NCBI RefSeq assembly: GCF_020382885.2 | Contig: NC_058495.1 | Span: 1,915,627 to 1,979,626, forward strand | Direction of reading: 5' to 3' | Length of the DNA stretch: 64,000 bases | DNA from: Scatophagus argus | Lineage: Eukaryota > Chordata > Actinopteri > Scatophagidae | Shown here: positions 45,701 through 57,626 of the stretch, piece after piece | Position numbering within the stretch: position 1 is the first letter of the stretch | How the letters are laid out: every line of letters begins with the position of its first letter | Program-made: the position numbers and the translations under genes | Notes under the pieces: generated by a model | The model's database searches: none | The model's input: only the letters and a program-made list of their open reading frames with translations | What the model was told of the DNA's origin: nothing

Positions 45701-48700
45701 AGCATCTCGGTGGAGACAAAACATTAAAACATCTTTCAGTATAATGTAGTCCAGTACAGAAACACCATACAGGCTGTGGTGTTTCTGTAATGTTCTTTAA
45801 GAGGATATTTTCCCCTCTCTATGCAGCAGATTCAGCTAACCATAATAAAGCTGCTTGACTGTTCTGCAGCTGATGTTCTCTGGTTTGTCTCGTGTTGTTT
45901 AGAAACCGACAGAGAATGCACTTTGCCATCAGACACCTTATAGAAGAACCTCAGAACAACTTCAAAATCTTCAAGGTGAGACACAAACACACCTGTCTCT
46001 CTGCTACAATTGTATAATGTGGACACTTTTGTCTTTCTTTACTAACATCACAACATCAGCTCATACAACCACGACTAGATTTTTGTCCGTCTCAAAATAA
46101 TTTAAAGAGTTTTGGCTGCTAGAATCATCCCTCCTGTTCATGCTGGGTATAAAGTATAGGGTTGCAGTTATTCATTTCAGTCTTTTTACAGTACTCATGT
46201 ACACTTATTTTTCCTCTTGTCTGCACAGGCTGCAAATTGATATCTATGAAAAGTCATTTTAAAGTAAGACAAATTAACTCCAATTCCGATTTCTTACTTT
46301 AGTACAACATTTCCACATTGTGTTATTGTATTTCTGCTGCAGCTCAGCATGGAAACTTATGGTTAGATATTTACAGCTGGGTTATGGGTTAGGACGATTT
46401 CTGTGGCTTTTATAGACTTTCAATGAGGACAGTTTATTTATACCTGTCCTGAACACCTTTACATCTCTGGTATGGACAAGAGAAGCAATTGCAGAAACCA
46501 ATAACCCTTTGAGTGTACATATAGACATGTGAGCACTGGCATGAAACTGGAGATTTTTTTTCTCATCAGTTCTTTCTGGAAGGTTGATGGATAGATCAAA
46601 TCCAAAGCTTAACAGAATATTTTGAGCAGGAAATGTAAACTGCGCTCCACTTGCTCATGTTATGATTGTGGAAGTGACGCAAAAGGTGTGTTGAGTTGTT
46701 ACATTGACTGAAACTCTAGACGACTTTTAAAGACTAAGCCGGACTTCTCTAAACTCCATCCCTGCTTGAGAATCTCTCGAGTTTCCTTTTGACTTTGAAC
46801 CAGAGAAATGCTTCCTCAAATGTCTCAAATCTGTAGAAATTCTGTACTGTTGTAAAAATAAAATAGCTCAATTTATCACATGATTCTGATGCTGACGTTG
46901 AGCAGCCAGAGTAAGACGTGTGTGTGTGTCTGTCTGTCTCAGGGCGGTCAGTGTATTTACAGCAGTAAGGAGGGCAGTGATGACTCATTGGACTTGAACT
47001 CTCTGCTGCATCATCTCAGACCGTACTTCCTCTATGGAAATAATCGAATCAACAGTCACATGACCAGCAAAGCTGTCCTCAATGACTTTATTCAGGTAAA
47101 CCTACAAACCAAACCTACGCATAAATAAATTGATGCATATACACAAGTGTCCTTTCAATAAAAAATACCTTGTAAATATATATAATATGTGTGACAGTGC
47201 TGTGCAAGCAGGGACAATAAATTCTGAAGCTAACTGTTACAGGTTCTGCTCATCTCAGTGCCAGGGCAAAACAGAAGAAGAGGTGGAAATGTTTGAAGAG
47301 AAATTGACAGCAGAGGTCACAATGTTAATTTAAGTAGGATGTTTAACAGCTGTTTTCTCTTTTTTTTTTTTTAAAAAAAAAGAAAAATATATATACTGAA
47401 CCGAAGTTTGATATTTATTAGCTTTATTGACAAGAGTTATTGTTTGACTTAACTATGTCATGTTAAAAAGTTATTTATAATTAGGTTATTCTGTAGGTAT
47501 TGATCTGATGTGAAGGCCCTGCAACTGACGTGAGACTCGGAACAAAAACAAGTGGTCCACAGTAGAAAAGATGTTACTTTGTTTGTCTGAAAAACAATCT
47601 TCGAGCACAGACGCTGACTCAGACAGGACGTTAGCCAGCTGTTGCTGAATGTTTTGGCCTTTAGACTCAGTGTGGTGCAGCCTCATTGCAAAAGCTGCCT
47701 CCCTTCTGTAGGTCCTGGTGAACGCCCTGCTGAGTGGAGGAGGAGGAGGAGGAGGAGGAGGAGATGGAGGAGTGCTGACGGACAGACGAGGAGAGGGGCG
47801 GAGCTTCTGTGAAGCGAGTCTGTTCAACAGGGAGAGGATTCGCCACGGTCAGAACCTGCCTGTCTTTCAAATTCTGGGTCCAGACAGTAGAGGTCTAAAT
47901 CATCACAACAGAGCACTGTGTCAGTTCTTCGGACAACAACACCACGTTTTCTGATATCACAAAATCTGCCGTGATGCGATTTCAGTTCAGTTCAAGGGCC
48001 TTTGCTCGATATGAGACAATTTTGTGCCCATTTTGCACAGTCAGTTACAGAAACTGCCACTCTTCTCTGCATTTGGCAGGAAGTGGAGGAATAAAAAGAA
48101 CACATAATGTTAAGGCTTCAAGACTTTTCCCTCGAGTCAGCTAAACAAATTCCATTTCTTTCTTTCTTTATTTTCTTTTCATATTTCGTATCAGCTTAAC
48201 ATTTTATCAGAGTGGCTAATAGCATGAGCACCAAGTTAGTGAGCTGCCAAGTGAGACGCCTGACCGAGTTTGGTGTCGGTCCTGATCTCACAGCAACCCA
48301 TCTTTGATCTGAAATCGAAAATATTTCCACACCGCTGTTTTATTCCTGAAAGGGAAGTAAATACCGACAAAACCTCGTTCTAGGTAGCTGTGTGATGCTA
48401 GCACTGTTCAAAATAAATGTGTATGTCAAAGATGATAGGAATCAGTATTTTCTCTTTGCAGCAATATGTAAACCAAAACTGAATATTATTAGCATCCGTT
48501 TATATGTGCTCTTTTAAGAGCTGCAATTATTAGTTGATGGGTAGAAAATTAATCTTCAGCTATTTCGAAACTTCATTAATGACTTTGAGTCATTTTACTT
48601 TAAAAAAAAAAAATCCAAAATTATTTCTGTAAAATAAATATAGAAACTGTTGAAGCAGTGCTGCTGTTTATTGTTTGTTGTTTGATAGAAGCATTTGAGT

Positions 48701-51132
48701 CTCATTTCAACTTTTACCGTAACATCCAATTGTAGTAATGTGAATGTGTAAAAGTGAAAATGTCTCGGCCTGTCACACATTGATCTCTCTTCCTTATTTA
48801 AACATTTTGTAGCCCAGAATTCTGAAACCACTGATGAGAACAGAAACAATGACTTCTGTCCTCTAAACATCCCTCTGCCTGTGTGTGTGTGTGTGTGTGT
48901 GTGCAGGCTCTCAGGGTTTACCCAGTGACAGTGTACTGTTCAGGATTCTTCAGACTCAGATGCTGGACACACATGACATTGAAGGACTTTACCCCCTGTA
49001 CTGCCGTGTGGAGCAGTACCTGCAGGACTTCCCTAAGGAGAGGTATCAGAAAGTTGGAATAAGTGTGTGTAGATTAACCTCATTCTTTCAGTGACTTATC
49101 AGGGGCACTTACTGGTCTCTGGTGTTTCTTCCGGTCTTTGTTAGAACTCATCTTCAGATAGACGGTCCATACAACGAGGCCTTCCTGGAGAAGCTGCAGA
49201 AATGTTCTGCTGAGGATGACGGCTCTCTGGAGTATGCCGTTTCCAAGGTGGGTCTGCTTCCAGGTTTTCCTGATTACCTGAGTCAGACTGAGAGCTGAAA
49301 TCTCCCATCAGATTCTTAGTCTGATGGTCCAAGTTTCCTGCTGTAACATATTTGTTAAAAGCAAAGGTATAAGACTGTGTCCATAACAACTTTAGCAGAG
49401 AAGTCAATTATGAGTCTCTGAGAGCAGTGCTGTAACATACAGCCATTCAAGGGACTGGATCAGTTTGGGAGCAACAGAACACTCTTTGGTCCAGAACAAA
49501 CTAAGGGGAAATACTGACATATGAAGAAGGAAACAGTGGAGGTCATGCAGTGGCTGTAATCAAACACATATCCTCATAGTGAGCGGTGGGGTTAATGGCT
49601 GCTTGTAAACTGCTTACTAAATGGGGCTGAACCCACAGTGTGTGTGTTGTGTGTGTGGTGTCTAACTGCTGTGTGTTTTGACTTCAGGTCCATCAGTACC
49701 GTGTCGCCATGACTGCCAAGGACTGCTCCATCATGATCACCCTGGTGCCCAGCAGTGAGGAGGAGGGGGAGGATGAAGGGTAAGAGTTCACTTAGAACAG
49801 GGGTCGGCAACCCAAAATGTTCAAAGAGCCATATTGAACAAAAAAAACAAAAAACAAATCTGTCTGGAGCCGCAAAAAAATTAAAAGCCTTATATAAGTC
49901 TTATATAAGCCTTATATGAAGGGAACACAGGCTGTAAGTGTATATTAGCTATATTAGCTTACCAAAATGACTAATTTGATGAATGAATCCTTCATGTACT
50001 CACCATCTGTGAACGGTTTTCCACGTGTTATTATCTCCCGGGTTGCAACAAAACTAGCAGCAGAAGTGGAGTTTGGAGATGCAATCCACTTCTTAAATCT
50101 ATCTTTGCACTCCTCTAATTTCTCCAAAAGTAAAGCAATCGCACTTTTTCTCTCACTCCCAACTGGGTGGTCTCCTGCAAATTTAGCATGCCTTCCCTGG
50201 AAATGTCTTTCCAAATTACTCTTTTTGTTATTTGACAACTTCTCATTACAAAGCAAACATGCAGGCAATCGGCAATGAAAGCAAATGATTCAGTCCATTC
50301 TTCCTTGAATCCTCTGTTCTCATCAGCTATCTTTCGCTTTTCCCCTTTGGGATCCATGGCCCATGACACACCCGCCGGTTTGTTTACAACAGCCACCTGC
50401 GTGGCACCGCGCCGCGCTGAAACGTGTGTCGCAGGCTGTGACGCACATCGTCGTTGACAGGAATGTTGAAATTTAATATTTAGTATAAACATTTTTACAG
50501 CATTGGAAAACGTTAAGAATGTTTGTGTCATGTTTGTCCTCCTACAGAAACCATATTAAAACAAAATATATATTCCCCCCAATTTTTTTTCCTTTTTCAT
50601 ACATTTTTGAAAAAGCTCCACGGAGCCACTAGGGAGGCGCTGAAGAGCCGCATGCGGCTCCAGAGCCGCGGGTTGCCGACCCCTGACTTAGAAGAATCTC
50701 ATTAATCAACAGGGCGTCACACTGGGCTAACCTTCAGTCTGCAGATGTGTTTAAGAACCAGTGCGTAGTACCCACTGAAGTCCACAAGATGGAGCCAGAC
50801 ACCAGCTCACCTTGTTTAACCTGAGACATCACAGAACTCACCTCTTCCTGTTTATTAATCCTCCCTCTCCCCTCCCTTCCTCCCCCAGTCAGAGGCGGCT
50901 CAGGGACTTCCTGTCCTCCAGACCTCCTGCTTTCTCTTACTCCGCCTCCATCTTGGATCTGGACCCGAAGCCGTTCGACAGCATCCCCTGCCAACTGCGC
51001 CTGGACCAGAAGATCGTCTCCTGCTACCTGAGGACTGCCAGTGCCTTGCCAAAGGGCTCTCTGCCGCCGCTCCCCGGCATCTTCACAGCTGCAGAGAGAG
51101 AGGACTGCACGCTGCTTTTTCGCCCTGTGTGA
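33733..51132 (+). CDS. ippk: Inositol-pentakisphosphate 2-kinase (IP5 2-kinase)
   Basis: Exons: 33733-33813, 36545-36604, 39182-39277, 42856-42922, 43970-44088, 44363-44452, 45076-45134, 45903-45975, 46943-47095, 47712-47847, 48907-49042, 49145-49247, 49688-49779, 50889-51132. The total is 1509 nt, 502 aa (human 491 aa by recollection), in phase at every GT..AG junction. The enzyme phosphorylates the 2-position of inositol pentakisphosphate to make InsP6 (phytate), needed for mRNA export and other nuclear functions. Visible family signatures are the N-terminal nucleotide loop 'YHGEGNKSLVVSH' (about residues 13-25), 'CIEIKPKCGF' (about 137-146), the Cys/His cluster CRFCMHQH (162-169), 'CPLDLFSGNRQRMHFA', 'MLDTHDIEGLYPLY', 'QIDGPYNEAF' and 'YRVAMTAKDCSIMI'. 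Residues near 275-283 are a 9-Gly run absent from the mammalian protein as I recall it. The first ATG of exon 1 is used; a second lies five codons on. Confidence 0.97.
40052..41525 (-). mobile_element. 5'-truncated L2/Maui-type LINE
   Basis: Read on the minus strand, a broken frame from about 41520 to 40800 carries the C-terminal end of a non-LTR reverse transcriptase. Recognisable pieces are 'TVRNLGVIFDQDMSFNSH', 'AFITSRLDYCNSLL', 'ISPVLTSLHWLPVKFRIDFK', 'ILLLTHKALNGQAPSYL' and 'LWNHLPVSV'. After the stop comes a 3' UTR with 'AGTTTTTCCTCACCACTGTC', then an end in TATATAAATAAACTGAATTG repeats near 40060-40085. The endonuclease and most of the RT are missing, and there are frame breaks. It is an old insertion in ippk intron 3, antisense to the gene. 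A GATA-type simple repeat (40096-40135) lies inside the tail. Confidence 0.85.
47730..47765 (+). repeat. ippk: (GGA)n trinucleotide repeat in ippk exon 10
   Basis: Nine or so GGA codons in frame encode consecutive glycines after 'NALLS'. The frame stays open, so the repeat is translated. Confidence 0.9.
48880..48903 (+). repeat. ippk: (TG)n tract abutting the ippk exon 11 acceptor
   Basis: About 11-12 TG units run almost directly into GCAG, and exon 11 begins at 48907. There is no other long pyrimidine tract between repeat and exon. Confidence 0.92.
49798..50685 (-). mobile_element. hAT transposon copy, 888 bp, with perfect TIRs and target duplication
   Basis: The ends are perfect 16-bp inverted repeats (CAGGGGTCGGCAACCC). 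They are flanked on both sides by the same 8-bp target-site duplication, ACTTAGAA (49790-49797 and 50686-50693), the hallmark of hAT superfamily insertion. Inside, on the minus strand (about 50360-49954), is the N-terminal part of a hAT transposase: 'MDPKGEKRKIADENRGFKEE', a CxxC...H zinc-finger-like piece around 'CLLCNEKLSNNKKSNLERHF', and 'EIITRGKPFTDGEYMKDSFI'. The frame shifts once near 50265-50285, and the catalytic DDE and C-terminal dimerisation regions are absent. The copy is therefore non-autonomous. It lies in ippk intron 13, antisense to the gene. Confidence 0.95.
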
Positions 51133-53078
51133 ACACCCTGAAGACTAACTGACGCCACACGTGATGCCTCCAACAGAGGAGAGACGCCATGTTGATGCAG
51201 ATGTCTAGAATCACCTAACAGTAGGACTGTCTGTCCAAGACTTTGTCAAGACTTAACTGCAGCACTTTCTCTCCATTCAGTTCACGTTATCAGCCGTGGC
51301 TGCTAACTCAAAAAATCTCCAGGAAGTGACCACTAAATCACCAGACGTTTGAGCAGCTTCTGGATATTGCTGTTACTGATTTTAGAGTTTTTGTGTTGTT
51401 GTGGCAACTGACCTCTTACTCCCACCAGAAGGTAAATCATGCTTATTAGAAAATTTACAGGGAGTTTTGCTCTTTCCTTTGATGGTAGAGTTCAGACTCA
51501 CCACCTGATAAGACTTTTGCAGTTGTCATGGCAACGGTTTGTGACTACTTGTGTTCTCTGTGCTAATGCTGCTCACAGCGAACCTCTAGCTGTATTTCCA
51601 TCCCAAAAACGCAGAACATTGAGTCCCTGGAACTACTTTATTGTGTGTGTTTCCACTGCGATGTAAAGACCTGTGAAGATTTGGCAAATTAGTCTGCTGA
51701 CGTATGAAAAAGTGTTTTCTGATTTTACAGGCTATTTTTGTCTGTGACTAAGCCTTGGACTTTTGTCATCAGTCCATTTGTCCTATGTTTTCCTGTGGTA
51801 CTCCATAGTGTTGTGTTGAAGTGAACTAAAAGCAGAATGGTTTGTGGCTGCAGAAATGTTCAGTGCTGCAAGTCCCACCCCCAAAGAGACTTTATGGGGG
51901 GCAATGTAATGTCCCCAGAGCTCACTTTTGACCCCGGTCCTCGCGGTGGAAACTCGGCACCTATGTTCCAAGTCCCTAGTTCCTCCGGTGGAAACGCAGC
52001 TACTGAGAGAAAGAAATAAGAGAATGAAAGTGAGGAGGAGACAATCAGATTGGCGTATGTGTGATGTCATTTCCTGAATGTAGGCTGGGCCTCTGGTAGA
52101 GTTGGCGGAGCCAGTATGACTGATCTGATCACCCAACATTGGGTGAGTCTCAGCAGCTTTCATAACTCATAATCCTCTGCATCAGTTTCAGTTCTCTGTT
52201 GGACACCATGGAGGTTTTTAGTCCAACTCCTCACACTGATCAGCTCAATTTAATTCATGAGAAGAGATAATTTAGTGTTTGGTTGTATGAAAACCTTCAT
52301 GAACCATGTGGAGAACCAGAACTGTGACAGAGAGCCATGTTTCCTTTTCCTGTTCTTTGTGCGTGTGTGTTTTGTTTTGTTTTTCTTTTTTTACACTCCC
52401 GTTCACTTGCTTTCAAGGTGTTGGTATGTTCTCTCATTGGGCGTTTGTGCCCAGATGTTATAGGTCAGATGTTTGACTTTATCAGGGAGGTTGTAGGACA
52501 GTGAAGCGGATATATTATACTGTTTAGTCCTCCCTAGCTACATACACGTGGGAGGCAGTCCGGTGCAAAACCACTGCTAATTAAGACCTCGTTAAATGTA
52601 CACCCCTTTAACAGTGTCGCTGAAACCATTCTGAGCTTCAGAAGGGTGTTGGATGCTGCTTATAAGGGTATATTTTTGAGCTGAGTGTTTATATTTAAGA
52701 AATTTGAGCAAACTAACCCTATTAGGTCCAGCTGAAACCAATCAGCTCTAGTAGGTTTCTTCAAGTGAAGACTCTTGTGTCGGCTCCCTTTTTTTGACTT
52801 AAAACCTCCTCTTGTGTTGATAAAAGCACATTATTTTAACTCTAATTGTTATCAGAGTGAGATGGAACTTGTCTTTTTTGGAACTAAAACCACATTTCAG
52901 TAGTTGTCTAACACTCCCTCGCTGACTAACCTGCTGAGTCGTAGCTTTGTGAAGGTACGGTTACATCACACTTGGCTCCTGCCAATATCTGCTCCGTCTC
53001 CTATTCACAACTGAAGACCAAACTGGAAATCCAAACACGAGTTTGCTGTTAGGGAGCGGACTCGCAGGTCAGGGTTTG

Positions 53079-53162
53079 ACCTATGGTTTGGCCTATGGTT
53101 TGGCCTATGGTTTGGCCTATGGTTTGACCTATGGTTTGACCTATGGTTTGACCTATGGTTTC
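53079..53162. repeat. 12-bp minisatellite, seven copies
   Basis: The unit RCCTATGGTTTG is repeated seven times head to tail; R is A or G and the two variants form blocks (one A, three G, three A). The last copy ends in C. It lies in the probable ippk 3' UTR. Confidence 0.95.
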
Positions 53163-55548
53163 TCACGGTGAACAGATGAGGATGAGGGAGAAGTCATCAC
53201 AGAGAGCGGTGATGTGCATCTGCAGAGCAGGAAGTGGAGCCAGAGTACAGGAAAAGTGAAGGACCAGTTAGAAAAGGAGATGATTGAAACAGAACAGGGA
53301 CGCTTGTGTCTCTTCACCTGAGGTCAGTGTGTGTGGTCTGCTGTAGTAGTTCAGTCTCACCCACCAGAGCAATGGCTGCTGGGTAACAGAGAGGAGTCCA
53401 CCTCCGACAGACAGACAAAGCTTGCATGCTGCTACTCCACCTTTTTTATGTTGTGCCATATGCGGCTTGTCGTGTTTGTCCATGTGCCTAAATGTTCTTG
53501 TAGGACTGGGTCGTGTGTGTGTGTGTGTGTGTGTCAGTGTGTGGAGAAAACTCCTTTTGTTACAAGCTGCGTTCACAGCAGAGCTGTGAGACGAATCCAC
53601 TGTGGTTTGTCTTTGTTCAGACTGATATCAGATCAGTTTTGGAGCTGCTGTGGACGCAGCTATGAACTCTCAGTACCTCGAACTCCGGACGCCCCGAAGT
53701 TCAGGCTTAGTCTGATGTAACTGCAGGTGGATGAGAGGGAGGATGAGACTTGTCCCATTTACTTGTTACCATCAGCAGATGTGTTCACTGTATTTTAAGG
53801 AAGACCGTTCATGTGTTGTTTGGATTTTGTTCAGTCTTTTGGTCCGCAGTTACAAACGTTGTGACCTGTGTGATGTCATTGTCCTCTTAAACCAGCAGTG
53901 CTCACGGAGGCTTCACTTAAACTGCTAAAACTTCAGCTCCTGTTTATACTGTCCACTCTCCAACCTCTGTGACCTCCTCCAGCCAGTCAAATCATCTGAA
54001 ACCAAGCTACACTACAACACTGAATCTTCAAGAAAAAAAAAACCCAACAAGTTCACACTGCTGAGGTCTGCCATCATCCGGCATATTTTCTGATGATGAA
54101 CACTAAAAAGATGTGACAGAAGACAGTGCTTGTCTTCTGATTGAATGAAATCTTACGCTTAACAGTTTGACTTTTAAGCAATCACATCAACTCCTGTTTT
54201 GACTGACATCTGGTCAGTTATGATGCCTGTTTGTCTGGGAGTCAGGGGAGCTAAAGGCTGGAGGGCGGACAGCAGTTGAACCGAACCAATCACCGTTGGT
54301 TTTGACATGAGAGCGGAGGATCATGGGAGTTGGAGGCTATCTCTCCGCACTTGCAGTGTTGTCTCTGAACAAGACACTCGAAGATCTGATGTTACTGTAA
54401 CTTTGGTTTGGTTCATTTTAAAACATATAAACCATTTCCTAACTTTACACCAAAGCATCCGATCACAATGTTACATCTACTTCTAAACAAGAACGTCCCT
54501 CTTTGTCTTATCCGTAACATTAGCACGATATCGTCAGTGTGATCGGGAGAAAAACGCAGCTGTTTGCGTCTCATCACATTTCAGCTGAAGCCGTGGAAAA
54601 ACTCCTGCTTGTGATTTCTGATTTCAGTTGCGTCATGTGAGAGTTAAAGACGCAGCGCATTAACAACACAGCAGAAACCATCAAATTAGCGTTCAAGTTA
54701 CGTTGAGCGGCCGACTATGGCTGACGTGTGTGGCGTTCGACAGCTAAACTCATTGCAGCGCTGGGTAGGACTGTACAGGAAAAAAAAAAGAAGACTCCAG
54801 AATATGTTATCTCATTCTCAATTTTAAATTTATTCTAAACAGAAGAAATGTGAGCAAGAGAGCATTGCAGATATGTCTTTGTGTTTCTGTCACCCTAAAC
54901 CCTGAAGGTGGTTTACAACAGCGGATTTCCAGAATCCTCAAAGACTTTTCTGTTGATTTGGATGAGAAATATTCTGACTCTTACATGACTGTTTCTTAGG
55001 TCATTATGTTATGTCCTAAACTGGACAAAGCCACATGAGCAACATGAATCGCGTTTTTATGAATGTAAATATAAAATGATGGAAAATAACAAATATACAT
55101 GTTGACATGTTTGCCGAGACCATAGCTGTCAACAAAATCTGTCTCAACTCAGTCCACTTACTTTGGTTGTCATGGAGCTTTTCACTGGATCACATCAGCA
55201 GAGACTCTGATTTGAGTTCTAATTTTGGTTTAAAAATTGGTTTAAAAATTGTTTTTAATCAAGCAGCAGACAAAGAACCTTTGAGGATTCTGAAAATCTT
55301 TTCAAAGTGTTGTTAAATGACCTAATGAGTTTTTGAAAGATTGTCGGAGATTTAGAATTACAACAATATGAAAGGGACGGACACAAACTTGCTCTAAATA
55401 AGAAAGCATGTAGTGCTGATAAGATTATGTTAAAGATAAACAAACTGTCCAGATGAGCTGGAGTGTGATTGGGCGGTTGCTGCTGCCTGAACATCAGCGT
55501 GCAGAAACATCACAGCACTGTGATCCCTGCAGACTTGTAATAACTGAG

Positions 55549-55579
55549 TGTGTGTGCGTGTGTGTGTGTGTGTGTGTGT
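55549..55579. repeat. (TG)n microsatellite
   Basis: About 15 TG units, with one CG interruption, near the end of the probable ippk 3' UTR. Confidence 0.93.
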
Positions 55580-55650
55580 AGTTGAGAGAAGAAAAAAATA
55601 TTTGAAAATACAAAAGCGACACTGCTGTCTGGCATTTTGTATTTAAATTA

Positions 55651-55656
55651 TTTATT
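55651..55656 (-). terminator. cenpp: Candidate cenpp polyadenylation signal
   Basis: TTTATT on the plus strand gives AATAAA on the minus strand, 236 bases beyond the cenpp stop codon. It is the nearest canonical hexamer downstream of that gene. Confidence 0.5.
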
Positions 55657-55718
55657 TTTATAAATTTTGACCAATGAGCTCAGCTGTTCCAGCTGTCACA
55701 GATGTGCTCTTTCTATTG

Positions 55719-55724
55719 AATAAA
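55719..55724 (+). terminator. ippk: Candidate ippk polyadenylation signal
   Basis: AATAAA is followed within about 30 bases by GT-rich sequence (tcgctgtgtttg), a conventional vertebrate cleavage context. Confidence 0.6.
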
Positions 55725-55891
55725 GATTTCTAAGAGACTAAACCATCGCTGTGTTTGCTTATTTGTCAACCAGTTCAATTCTGACATGTTAAACCTACTG
55801 AACCTTTTATGTTTTAACAGTCAGCAGTGCAGCAGCTTCGAGCACAGCCATGTTTTACATTTTAGCCTGTAGTTAAAGATGAAGATGTGAG

Positions 55892-57626
55892 TCATGTGTC
55901 CTGTGAAAGGCTGACTGCCCTGATGACAGATGCTATGGCAGCCTCGGGTCCGAGAATCCTCAGCAGGCTCTGAAAGGCCTTGGCTGCACCGCCTACAGGC
56001 TGAGAGGGAAACAACTGCAGAGCTGCAGGGACAGAAGACAACAACTCAACATGTATCTTCATCATCTTCAGTCTGAGTGTTGTTACGGTCACTTTCACCT
56101 GTGATGATGTCATAAAACTGGACTTTTTTTTATATTGTATGTATGTTTTGCTGACATTTTATTTTATGGGTCTGCAATTCCCTAATAATTTCTAAGGAAT
56201 TTGTGAAAAAATATTGAAGGAGTTGATCTATTCATTATCTACTAACCCTCATATGGAAATGTTGGATGTAGCTTCACAGTCCAAAACAGCACTGTAGTAT
56301 TCTCCTAAACAACTGAAGCTGATCCCAGACTGATATGAAAAGATATTATTTACACCAAAATTTTCACTGTAGCCACTAAACTAAAAGTTTCATGTTAAAC
56401 GTTGCGTTATGCGTTAGTCTGAAGTGGTCACAGGGCTTCTGGAAACAAGCTATATGGAGTCATTTCATCATATTTATTTGTTTTTTTTTTGTGGTTTATG
56501 TAACATTTTAAAACTAGTCCCCAACTACTTAAGTTTTTGTGGACTAAGAAACTTCACTTGACTTTACATAGACTGAATTTGGGTAAATTGTTCCTTTAAA
56601 TAATTTGGCAGTAATTAGAGGGAAAACAGACTGGACAATTAATAGATTCCAAATAACTGCAAGTGCAGCAGTCCGCAGACAAACAAACGCCTCACCTCTC
56701 TCTGGGATCTTTGTCAGCAGGTCAATCTTTGGAGTGACTCCACCCTCTCCGGAAACCTCGACTGACCAATGAATGAACAAGATGCAGCTATAAACAGAAA
56801 GAGAGGTCAGAGGTCATCAGAGGTGATGTCAGTTCTGTCAGTGTGAGTGTATCAAAGAACCTCAAACATAGGAAGAACCCCCACTCACTTACTCTTCCAG
56901 GTATGTAGGGGGTGCTTGTGAGATTTCAGTATGAGCGGTAGAGACAATGGATACAGTTGTATTGGATTCAAATTTTGTGGCTTTCTTAAGATGAAATTCC
57001 TTTTTTTTTGCATTATTACTTATTACAGTTTTCAACATTCACCATTTTGGTTTTGTGCATCAATCAAGCAGCCACTTTTTTGTTTTGTTTTAGCTGTGCT
57101 TCTAATATCTGCTGTAGCTAATGTTAGGAAAATACATAAAGTCTATAACACACAAAATAAAAACTGTATTATTGTGATTGTGTTCACGTAATGATAATTG
57201 AAGTTAGCCTACAGTAACACTGCTAGTCGTAAATCTTTAAGCAACCAATCAGCATACAGTAGCACAATGCTAGCGCTTTATGGGCAAAACCGTGTGCACT
57301 GTAAGAAAACGAACTGGCATTTTCTTTTCAGTTCTGATATAATCAAGATATTTGCAAAAACTCAAATAAAATCTGGGCGTTTTGGTCTAGAAGTAGGTGT
57401 AAATGATTATTTTAGCTCCATTCACTTCCATTCATTTAGGACTACCTCATGAGCGCCCCCTAGGTGAATTGCAGCCAACTTTCGGTACAGTGGGCTTTAA
57501 TAGGGTGTGGACAGGCTGTTCTTAGAAGGACTGCGAGAGTATTTACCCAGGAAGCTCGGGATGATTCAAGGTCATGACCTCTGATCTGTAGCCTCCAGGA
57601 AGAGAGACGAAAGACGGATACTTCTC
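55892..57626 (-). CDS. cenpp: Centromere protein P, last three coding exons (partial)
   Basis: Exons in transcript order: 57626-57547, 56787-56696, 56022-55892, joined in phase by GT..AG introns, encoding the C-terminal 100 residues. The first begins 'EKYPSFVSLPGGYRSEV', matching the 'EKYP' start of the equivalent human region as I recall it. The second carries 'WSVEVSGEGGVTPKIDLLTK', which aligns with the human 'IDEDGKVFPKLDLLTK'. The last has 'AFQSLLRILGPEAAIASVI', aligning with 'SFRTLVGLLGIEAALESLI'. CENP-P belongs to the CENP-O/P/Q/U/R module of the constitutive centromere-associated network and has tandem RWD folds; these exons form the end of the second RWD. The upstream exons were not found in the window, consistent with the very large intron preceding this region in human. 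Convergent with ippk, as in human. Identification rests on length, exon phase, several conserved blocks and this neighbourhood. Confidence 0.88.

Larger units (their letters stand above)
51133..55740 (+). other. ippk: Probable long 3' UTR of ippk
   Basis: After the ippk stop no further exon is recognisable for 4.6 kb. The first well-placed canonical polyadenylation signal is AATAAA at 55719-55724, so the simplest model is one long terminal exon. An earlier cleavage site cannot be excluded. The stretch contains the 12-bp minisatellite at 53079-53162 and (TG)n tracts near 53512-53533 and 55549-55579. The open frames here are short and uninformative. Confidence 0.55.

Noticed and set aside
49954-50268. 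104-codon minus-strand frame with Cys-rich finger as a host gene
   Set aside because: It lies wholly inside the hAT element with intact termini and is a transposase fragment.
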